A stretch of DNA of 20,258 bases, from IMG/VR virus record IMGVR_UViG_3300032331_000432, positions 1 to 20,258 of that record; one strand, written 5' to 3'. Below the pieces are notes generated by a model, which saw only the letters and a program-made list of their open reading frames with translations, searched no databases and was not told the origin of the DNA. The stretch's first letter is position 1. The number at the start of each line of letters is the position of its first letter. The translations under genes and the position numbers were made by a program. This DNA comes from a virus. Below are positions 12,069-17,897 of this stretch, in pieces.

Positions 12069-12305
12069 GTGTTCAGCATATTAAGTAGAAGTCTAGCGAG
12101 GTTTCTGAACCGAGCAGGCATAGTGGATAATAGCACGCTAGATTTGCGTAGCCTTGGTCCTATACATGTATGCGTGTGTGGCTCTCGTTTATTTAAAGTG
12201 GGTTGTATGTTTGAAGAAAGCGACATAGCCATGTGGTTTGTTGATGCAGAGTGTGCTGAATGTGATGCACTTGTTAAAGTTCCTACACCAGTGGATGCAC
12301 TATGA
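12069..12305 (+). CDS. Small zinc-ribbon-like protein
   Basis: Up to 78 residues from GTG 12069, or 60 from GTG 12123. The candidate rightward promoter leaves almost no leader for the first start, so the second is possible. The conserved part is HVCVCGSRLFKVGCMFEESD, then DAECAECDALVKVPTPVD. Two Cys pairs (CVC and CAEC) suggest a zinc ribbon. The pattern CxCG, about 25 residues, CxxC, PTPxD resembles short proteins of actinophages; function unknown. The stop overlaps the next ATG (ATGA). Confidence 0.65.
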   Translation: MFSILSRSLARFLNRAGIVDNSTLDLRSLGPIHVCVCGSRLFKVGCMFEESDIAMWFVDAECAECDALVKVPTPVDAL

Positions 12306-12451
12306 CACAGGTAATTATCTTTTCAGTAGCAATAGCCATAGAAAATGCAATCTTGTGGCGCATAGCCTACAACTTTGGTATTAAGACAGAACAGCGTTCT
12401 CGTTTAAACAGACTTAATACTTTGCGGAGATTATTAAATGGCAAGGTATGA
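12302..12451 (+). CDS. Small membrane-associated protein (49 aa)
   Basis: Starts in an ATGA overlap with the upstream gene. The hydrophobic N-terminal half (MTQVIIFSVAIAIENAILWR) may form one membrane helix, followed by a strongly basic tail (TEQRSRLNRLNTLRRLLNGK). It contains the last rightward TTAAGACAG copy (12381-12389). It overlaps the next gene by 14 bases. No family recognised. Confidence 0.55.
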   Translation: MTQVIIFSVAIAIENAILWRIAYNFGIKTEQRSRLNRLNTLRRLLNGKV

Positions 12452-12605
12452 CTACAAGTGCAGTAAATGTGGTGGAGTACAAGAGATTGAAAAACCAATG
12501 GGTAGTGAATGGTCGCCTACTTGTTGCCAAGAGTTAATGACTCAAGTTTATTCCGTAATACCTGTCAAGTTTAATGGCAGTGGTTTCTATTCCACTGGTG
12601 GATAA
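12438..12605 (+). CDS. FmdB-type zinc-ribbon protein (55 aa)
   Basis: MARYDYKCSKCGGVQEIEKP followed by a second Cys pair (CC) and QVYSVIPVKFNGSGFYSTGG reproduces the layout of the FmdB putative regulatory zinc-ribbon family, including the VxFxGxGFYxTG ending. Family members are small putative regulators of unknown mechanism, present in bacteria and phages. AGATTATTAA precedes the ATG; the ribosome binding site is weak. Last gene of this short operon. Confidence 0.8.
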   Translation: MARYDYKCSKCGGVQEIEKPMGSEWSPTCCQELMTQVYSVIPVKFNGSGFYSTGG

Positions 12606-12614
12606 AAGCAAAAA

Positions 12615-12640
12615 AGCCCCCCGCTAAAAAGCGAGGGGCT
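12615..12640 (-). terminator. Intrinsic terminator of the leftward late operon
   Basis: AGCCCCCCGCT (12615-12625), loop AAAA, AGCGAGGGGCT (12630-12640), one C-A mismatch. Read leftward it is followed by TTTTTTGCTTTT, a classic U-tract; read rightward the following bases are not U-rich. It therefore mainly ends leftward transcription from the lysis genes, and may partly stop the short rightward operon. Confidence 0.8.
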
Positions 12641-12648
12641 AATCTGTT

Positions 12649-12674
12649 TAGGTTCCTAAAGGTTCCTAAAGGTT
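12649..12674. repeat. Short direct repeat GGTTCCTAAA
   Basis: The unit AGGTTCCTAA occurs twice in tandem with an 11-base period, followed by a third partial AGGTTAC, between the terminator and the end of the last leftward gene. It overlaps the stop region of that gene. Function unknown. Confidence 0.4.
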
Positions 12675-12858
12675 ACTTGGAGCCACGACCAAACTCTGTT
12701 GCTGATGGGTCAAGCCACTTGAGTACTGGACCTGCAAAGCCTGCAAGGGCTGCAGCAGCAAGGGTCTTAGGGTTTGTCTCTCCAGCAAGGTAAAGCGCAA
12801 CAGCAGCAGATGCTGCAGCACGGAACCATGTCAGTGCGACTTGCTTAAATTGTTCCAT
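12673..12858 (-). CDS. Small holin-like membrane protein
   Basis: A predicted 61-residue protein. Two weakly hydrophobic Ala-rich segments, TWFRAAASAAVALYLAGE (10-27) and KTLAAAALAGFAGPVLKWLD (31-50), are separated by a short turn. The tail is DPSATEFGRGSK. The pattern is that of r1t-like small phage holins or minor membrane proteins. It is encoded directly after the endolysin and has AGGAGG upstream. A membrane pore role is likely but not proven; the protein at 13370-13636 is a rival holin candidate. Confidence 0.6.
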   Translation of the reverse strand: MEQFKQVALTWFRAAASAAVALYLAGETNPKTLAAAALAGFAGPVLKWLDPSATEFGRGSK

Positions 12859-12872
12859 TGTTTCCTCCTAGT

Positions 12873-13373
12873 TTATTTTGTACCGTGCAACTTGCAACAT
12901 GTACAAACTTCTGTCTTATATGCCTTCTTAGCAGGCACGGGTGTTACCTTTGCAATAACTTGATTAACAATCTTAGGTTGATTCATCCACCAAAACCACG
13001 GAGAAGTATCGGTAGCCATAGAGGACTCAATAGAAATATGTAGGTGCTTATTATGAGGATTACTCCCAGTGTACCGTCTGTTTCCCAACTTACTTTTTTC
13101 TCTGGACCAGATTTGTCCTTTGAAGATAAGGTACTTGACACGCTTATCCTCTTTAAGTTTCTCAAAAATTTCTTCACAATCAATACCATGCTTCGGGTCG
13201 TGGGTTAAATCAACAGCGTGACCTGTGTTGTGGTCAGAGTCTGGACTTTGTTTAATGTGTGCCTGAGATGGAAGTAGTCCATCACTTGCTTTCATACGCA
13301 AAGGTGCTATTGCTGTTGCTTGGCGCAGTACTGCAAGTGCTGCAGGTGTGGCTTTCTTAACAACGGGTTTCAT
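12873..13373 (-). CDS. Endolysin, M15-type peptidoglycan peptidase
   Basis: A predicted 166-residue protein. SDHNTGHAVDLTHD (46-59) and HNKHLHISI (107-115) give the zinc ligands of the LAS/M15 family (H52-x2-D55 or D59, H112). The family cuts D-Ala-D-Ala or L-Ala-D-Glu bonds in cell-wall peptides. An extended Pro/Lys tail ends with a Cys cluster (VCTCCKLHG) that might bind metal or the wall. The start overlaps the upstream stop (ATGA) with GAGGA before it. Placed among membrane proteins, it is the likely lysis enzyme. Confidence 0.8.
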   Translation of the reverse strand: MKPVVKKATPAALAVLRQATAIAPLRMKASDGLLPSQAHIKQSPDSDHNTGHAVDLTHDPKHGIDCEEIFEKLKEDKRVKYLIFKGQIWSREKSKLGNRRYTGSNPHNKHLHISIESSMATDTSPWFWWMNQPKIVNQVIAKVTPVPAKKAYKTEVCTCCKLHGTK

Positions 13374-13636
13374 TTACTGTCCTCATCTTTCTTCTTGCTC
13401 TTTAATCCATTGGCAGATACCAACCCAGTTAATGTTCCAGTAAGGAATACGGTAAGGGTAGAAACTAACTCTATAAAAGCAGCATCATTAGGTGCTTGTT
13501 TCATTGGCTGTGTTACAAATACTAAAGCCCATAACAAAGCAAAAACTGAGCCAGCAAATACAACCGCTAACATAATTCCAATAGTAACAATTAAACGAGC
13601 ATGTAATTCTTCTGGAGTAAATCTATTTCTTGCCAT
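13370..13636 (-). CDS. Two-span membrane protein, holin candidate
   Basis: A predicted 88-residue protein from ATG 13636, with AGAGG upstream. Two strong transmembrane segments are visible: LIVTIGIMLAVVFAGSVFAL (about 15-34, running on through LWALVFV) and IELVSTLTVFLTGTLTGLVS (about 55-74). The C-terminus is highly charged (KSKKKDEDSK). Two spans, a charged tail and an overlapping downstream endolysin fit a class II holin. No sequence family recognised with certainty. Confidence 0.65.
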   Translation of the reverse strand: MARNRFTPEELHARLIVTIGIMLAVVFAGSVFALLWALVFVTQPMKQAPNDAAFIELVSTLTVFLTGTLTGLVSANGLKSKKKDEDSK

Positions 13637-13811
13637 CAAATACCTCTGGTAATAGGTCGGAGGAACAGGTGCCAGTTACTTCACATTGAGGTGGGTTGCA
13701 CTCAGGCTTTTCCCAATTCTCAAATTCTTGACAAGGATAACGAACCCACCCTTGATAGCCACAACCACTAAGAGTTATTGCGATTAAGAAGGATGCGATA
13801 AATTTCTTCAA
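13623..13811 (-). CDS. Lipoprotein, spanin-like or surface protein
   Basis: With a TTG start at 13811 the product begins KKFIASFLIAITLSGC after the initiator Met, a textbook lipoprotein signal with lipobox L-S-G-C. A GTG start at 13841 would add ten residues. The mature part is short and Cys-rich (GYQGWVRYPCQEFENWEKPE, then CNPPQCEVTGTC), with five Cys after the lipidated one. I have the impression of similar small lipoproteins in aquatic phages, without a known role. In Gram-negative phages such a protein near lysis genes would be an outer-membrane spanin; an actinobacterial host without an outer membrane makes that doubtful. Confidence 0.6.
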   Translation of the reverse strand: MKKFIASFLIAITLSGCGYQGWVRYPCQEFENWEKPECNPPQCEVTGTCSSDLLPEVFDGKK

Positions 13812-13971
13812 CTTGTCGTTCCAATCTATCAACGGAGTCACGGAGGCTTGAGCCAGAATTAGGTCTTAATTCAGAAAGATAATGTTTAACAAGCCAACGA
13901 ATTGATATAGCAAAAAAAGAAATAAGAGTAGTGATTGATACGGCAAGTGCTGCCCAATCTGTCGCTGACAT
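13768..13971 (-). CDS. Small membrane protein with coiled-coil tail (67 aa)
   Basis: One N-terminal membrane segment (DWAALAVSITTLISFFAISI, residues 5-24) is followed by a basic patch and a heptad-like helix, SLRDSVDRLERQVEEIYRIL. Actinophage lysis regions often contain such one-span coiled-coil proteins of unknown function. The ATG directly follows the stop of the large tail gene, without a clear Shine-Dalgarno, so translation is probably coupled. Confidence 0.65.
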   Translation of the reverse strand: MSATDWAALAVSITTLISFFAISIRWLVKHYLSELRPNSGSSLRDSVDRLERQVEEIYRILLNRNNS

Positions 13972-16002
13972 TTATACTACCGTTCTAGCGATGATTTGGC
14001 AGATGCCACCAAAGCCTGAGTAGTTACGGGCAGATGGTGTAGCACGAGTGAAAGTAATCTGTTCAACAATACACTCAATAGGTTCTCCACCAGCGGTGAA
14101 GTCTTGAATAACAATTGTTGCACCGATACTTTCAACAGACTCAAGTGCAAACAAACGCTCACGGGCGTAGCCTTCGTAACCAATAATGTTGCCAGTCTTA
14201 TCTGTCTCACGGTCATACATAAAGATAGGAATTTGTAACACACGAGCACGAGTAGGTGAAGGCAAAGCCTTAACTGCCAAGCCTACTACTACTGGACCAG
14301 TGCTTGCAGTGGTTGTGTTGCGATATAACTGTAATTTAAATGCAGCATCAGGAGCAATGTTTGGGTAAGCAGTTGCTAAGTCAATATCAGCAGCAGTACT
14401 GTTACCTTCAAGAAGTGTTGTGATAACTTCATCACCAGTATCTCCCATTTTATATACAGTAATATCGCCATTGGCTAGGTCATTTACTGTACGAACACGC
14501 ACACGCTTCCATGATTTATTTTCCATGGTGTCGTAACGAATCTTTCCATTACGGATTACGCCAGACTCTACTAAATCTGTTGGGTGTTGTAACCAAATAC
14601 CTGAACCATTGATAGCAAAAGCAACTTGATTGTTTGCACCAATGATACGCACTGCTTGTACTGTTCCAGTTATTGCATCAGCAAAAACATCTGTTGCTCT
14701 TGCATACACACCTGTTGGAACGGCTTGTGCAAAACCTGAAAGAGTAATAGGTTGACCTAGATTGATTCGTGTTGTGCCAGAGTTACTGTTTACTTGGTTT
14801 GTATTGCCAGCCCAGATGTACGAGTCACGACCTTCAAAGTCATAGACACCGTTCTCATTGTGAAATACTAATGGTCCGTATGACAGTTCACCGTTCTGGT
14901 CTAATGTTGCAATACGAGCACCCTTGTTTGTTCCAACCATAATGTATGTACCAAGGTATGTGTAAAGAGAAAGAATTTTCTCGCCTCGTGGCATTACCGC
15001 AGCAGTAACAATTGTACCTAGAGCACCAGTGTTATCTACTGATAGTTTAAAGATAGAAGAATGTTCACCAGCATAACCGCCAAAGTAAATAGCGTTAGAA
15101 CCTTCGGTTACTGCAGTCCATTCCCAATCTGTAGGCATGACAGTAGAACCATTGATAAGAGTTCCATGGCTAGATGTCATAGTTGGTTTAATATCCGATG
15201 GAGCGCCAGCGCCCTTATCAGGAAACAGCAATTCATAGGCTGCATAAGTGCCGTTAGTAAATTTAAGTCCAGCAACAACACGACTTTTAACATACTTAAG
15301 TGTTGCGTGTTCTAGGGTTAATCCATTGTATGTGTATGACTTATGTGTTGTGCCGTTAGATATTTTGACATCATACATACCAGCAGTTGTAGCCACATAC
15401 AAGTATGTACCATCTGAGGTAGTGGCAAGGATTGTTTCATTGGTAAATGATGACCAGTTAACCAAGGCTGTAGATGTACCAGCAGATGTAATCTTGTACA
15501 TTGCAGTTGTCTGTGATGTGCGAACACTCATGTCAGTAGCAATAAGAATTGCTGTTCCAGAACTATCAGCACCTGTATCAACCTTGCACTTGCCAGTAAA
15601 AGCCTGTGCAAGTGTTGTCTTTTTAAGTAGGGTTATCTGTCCAGGAGTCCATACATCTATGCCATAGGAATCCTTGTAACGAAAGCGAACTTCCATATCG
15701 TTACCTTCTAAAGGTTCAGTAAAGTTAATGCCTTCGCCATAGTGCCAAGAAGATTGTGAGCGTGTCCAGTAGCCTGAGCCACCAAGGGTATGTTCACCTG
15801 GGTCACGCATCTGGTCTACACGCTGAGCACGGAACTCTGCAGTCTGTCGTTTGTATGGTGTGTTATCTGTAACAGCCATAATGAATGGCAAGCCAGCAAT
15901 AGCCACATCAAAGGCGTTAGCGTTTAAGTCATAATATGTAGAGAGGCGACCCGATAAATCAATTATCGTGCGCTCTGAAATATCTGGTGCTCTTGATACC
16001 AT
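13972..16002 (-). CDS. Large tail protein (minor tail / baseplate-type)
   Basis: A predicted 676-residue protein, strongly beta: repeated short blocks such as IATDMSVRTSQTTAMYKITS, TSDGTYLYVATTAGMYDVKI and YTYLGTYIMVGTNKGARIAT have the rhythm of a beta-propeller in the middle (about 150-400). The C-terminal part (about 450-670) looks like beta-sandwich structure ending in RNYSGFGGICQIIARTVV. Length, composition and position between receptor-type proteins and the lysis genes point to a tail-tip structural protein. AAGGAG precedes ATG 16002. I cannot name the exact tail role. Confidence 0.65.
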   Translation of the reverse strand: MVSRAPDISERTIIDLSGRLSTYYDLNANAFDVAIAGLPFIMAVTDNTPYKRQTAEFRAQRVDQMRDPGEHTLGGSGYWTRSQSSWHYGEGINFTEPLEGNDMEVRFRYKDSYGIDVWTPGQITLLKKTTLAQAFTGKCKVDTGADSSGTAILIATDMSVRTSQTTAMYKITSAGTSTALVNWSSFTNETILATTSDGTYLYVATTAGMYDVKISNGTTHKSYTYNGLTLEHATLKYVKSRVVAGLKFTNGTYAAYELLFPDKGAGAPSDIKPTMTSSHGTLINGSTVMPTDWEWTAVTEGSNAIYFGGYAGEHSSIFKLSVDNTGALGTIVTAAVMPRGEKILSLYTYLGTYIMVGTNKGARIATLDQNGELSYGPLVFHNENGVYDFEGRDSYIWAGNTNQVNSNSGTTRINLGQPITLSGFAQAVPTGVYARATDVFADAITGTVQAVRIIGANNQVAFAINGSGIWLQHPTDLVESGVIRNGKIRYDTMENKSWKRVRVRTVNDLANGDITVYKMGDTGDEVITTLLEGNSTAADIDLATAYPNIAPDAAFKLQLYRNTTTASTGPVVVGLAVKALPSPTRARVLQIPIFMYDRETDKTGNIIGYEGYARERLFALESVESIGATIVIQDFTAGGEPIECIVEQITFTRATPSARNYSGFGGICQIIARTVV

Positions 16003-16066
16003 GGCTTCTCCTTGTGTTTTAAGAAATAATAAGTGAGCAGTTTAGACCCATGCTCAGGGGTGATTG

Positions 16067-16291
16067 TTACTTAGATAGTGCTGCGATTTCGTCAGCAGTA
16101 AGTCCTAATGCTGCTAACTTTGCGTGTGCTGCTTGTTTATCTGCAGCAACTTTGGCTGCTGCCTCCTCTGATGCCAACCGTTCTGCTGCTGCTATTACTG
16201 CTGCTGCTTCATTGGCTGCTAGTTCTTCGGCTGTCAAAGGACGTTCGATGACCTCGCCTGTTTCGCAGTTGATTTCGATTGCTGTTGTCAT
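16067..16291 (-). CDS. Small Ala/Glu-rich tail-associated protein (74 aa)
   Basis: Begins MTTAIEINCETGEVIERPLT, then a long Ala/Glu helix (AEELAANEAAAVIAAAERLA), and ends LAALGLTADEIAALSK. The N-terminal phrase with E-TGE-V-x-R-x-LT-x-E-E resembles short proteins encoded after tail-fibre genes in many tailed phages, some of which help assembly. AAGGAG lies just before the ATG. Function is inferred from position only. Confidence 0.65.
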   Translation of the reverse strand: MTTAIEINCETGEVIERPLTAEELAANEAAAVIAAAERLASEEAAAKVAADKQAAHAKLAALGLTADEIAALSK

Positions 16292-16300
16292 TATTGCTCC

Positions 16301-16819
16301 TTATGAGTTTTTGATGCCGTATAGATAGAAGGATGAACCTGAAACAAAATTGTATGAGCCTACTTCATAAATTAAAATGCTTGTAATTGCTGATGTTGTT
16401 TGAATAAGATTTGCTGTTGCTCGCGTTACGGCTGAGGTTACGTTGCTTTCTCCTTGAGAAATTCCAGAAACTGGTTTATTGTTAGAACCTGCGTAATTTG
16501 AAAAATAAAATTCAAGAGATGTAAACGTGTCTGCTAAAGTCAAACTACCTTGTGTTAAGTTAGCCTGTAAAGCATTGTCACCGCTGCTGTTACTACTACT
16601 TGCAGCCGAACCGCTACCTTGAAGATAAGTGCTAGAATAAATAGTTGTAGATAATCCATTGACTCTTATGCCTAAATTGTTATTATTTACAGCACCATCA
16701 TTTCTAGTAGATATTCGCAAAACCAAATCAGTATAAGTTGCAGGTATGGAAGAAAATGTCACGCTTGTTGCAGCGCTTGATAGTACATTGCTTGATATGA
16801 GTGTGTATGTATTTGCCAT
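16301..16819 (-). CDS. Receptor-type tail protein, paralogue 3
   Basis: A predicted 172-residue beta-rich, Ser/Thr-rich protein. It shares FSSIPATYTDLVLR, YLQGSGSAASS and the closing YLYGIK with the two genes before it in transcription order. Such families beside fibres are typical of distal adhesins. Ends YLYGIKNS. Start supported by AAAGG. Function as an adhesin is inference. Confidence 0.65.
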   Translation of the reverse strand: MANTYTLISSNVLSSAATSVTFSSIPATYTDLVLRISTRNDGAVNNNNLGIRVNGLSTTIYSSTYLQGSGSAASSSNSSGDNALQANLTQGSLTLADTFTSLEFYFSNYAGSNNKPVSGISQGESNVTSAVTRATANLIQTTSAITSILIYEVGSYNFVSGSSFYLYGIKNS

Positions 16820-16820
16820 T

Positions 16821-17333
16821 TTACGCCTTTAGTATTCCGTAGAGTGTGGCTGTGGTGCCTACGCCAAAATTGCGAGAACTATTATCGTTTATTGTAATTG
16901 TTGTGATTGCCGCTGTATTTCGCCACATAGCAACAGCCATAACTACACGACCACTTCCATTTCTGTCTGATGATTCAACATTGAGACAGGTTTTATATGT
17001 GCTTCCACGGTAATTGAATATATCTAAAGTTCCAAGTTTAGGAACAGTTGAAACCAAAGCATCAAATTCAATTAAAGGAATTGCGGCTTGATTGGCTGCG
17101 GTGGTACTTGATGCAGCCGAACCGCTACCTTGAAGTGTTATGTATGAATAAGTCGTAGGACTTCCAGTATCAGTATTGAATTGAACTCTCGGAGCCGAGT
17201 TTGTTGCACTTGGTTTGATGCCAACCATAACAAGTCTCAAATCTGTATAAGTTGCAGGGATGCTTGAGAATACAATGGATGAAGCCTCACTGCTCAAAGT
17301 AGTGGTAGCGATTGGCTCGTATGTTGCTGGCAT
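16821..17333 (-). CDS. Receptor-type tail protein, paralogue 2
   Basis: A predicted 170-residue protein paralogous to both neighbours. It shares FSSIPATYTDLRL and TLQGSGSAASS with paralogue 3, and QFNTDTGS, a short HNYAS/FNYRG-type segment and DRNGSGR with paralogue 1. It therefore looks intermediate between them. A 24-base stretch encoding the LQGSGSAA segment is identical at 17112-17135 and 16601-16624. AAGGGAG precedes the ATG. Confidence 0.65.
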   Translation of the reverse strand: MPATYEPIATTTLSSEASSIVFSSIPATYTDLRLVMVGIKPSATNSAPRVQFNTDTGSPTTYSYITLQGSGSAASSTTAANQAAIPLIEFDALVSTVPKLGTLDIFNYRGSTYKTCLNVESSDRNGSGRVVMAVAMWRNTAAITTITINDNSSRNFGVGTTATLYGILKA

Positions 17334-17897
17334 TTATGCTCCCTTAATTCCGTATAATCCAATTACTGTGTCAGTTGTAAAATTAGTTCCACTGCCATTT
17401 GTAATTTGAATAGAAGTAACGACTGATGTACTGCGCCAAAGACCTGAATCCATACGCATATTTCCTGAACCATTTCTATCAATCCCAGTTAAAGTTCTAA
17501 CAGTTTTATTTTGTGTACTTGATGCATAATTGTGTATGTCAATAATTCCAGCACCAACAATTCCAGCAGTTGCAGTTGCAGCAGCAACACGCCCAGATAA
17601 TATTTTTGTTGCATTGGCTGTTGCGCCTGCAGTTACAGTTGCTCCATCTCCTTCTAAATAATGCCAAGAATAATTAGAGCCAGTATCAGAATTAAATTGC
17701 AAGAAAAGATTATCGGCAGTATCTGCGTTTGTAACTCTACCTACAAAACGTAATTGTAAGGCTACAAATGTACTAGGAATGCTAGAGAAAGTTATTGTTG
17801 CCGATGACCCAGTACCACTTGCAGATGCAATGGACTCGTAAGCCCCTGTGACTGGCGTAGGAAACGCGGCTATTAAACTGTTTAGTACACCACTCAT
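17334..17897 (-). CDS. Receptor-type tail protein, paralogue 1
   Basis: A predicted 187-residue protein; ATG 17897 shares one base with the fibre stop (TAATG). A hydrophobic N-terminal stretch (MSGVLNSLIAAFPTPVTGAY) precedes the common domain, with FSSIPSTFVALQLRFVG, LFLQFNSDTGS, IIDIHNYASS, GIDRNGSGNMRMDSGLWRST and LYGIKGA. A longer TTG start at 17927 is open but would overlap the fibre gene by 31 bases. Likely part of the distal tail with the fibre; the exact place is unknown. Confidence 0.65.
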   Translation of the reverse strand: MSGVLNSLIAAFPTPVTGAYESIASASGTGSSATITFSSIPSTFVALQLRFVGRVTNADTADNLFLQFNSDTGSNYSWHYLEGDGATVTAGATANATKILSGRVAAATATAGIVGAGIIDIHNYASSTQNKTVRTLTGIDRNGSGNMRMDSGLWRSTSVVTSIQITNGSGTNFTTDTVIGLYGIKGA

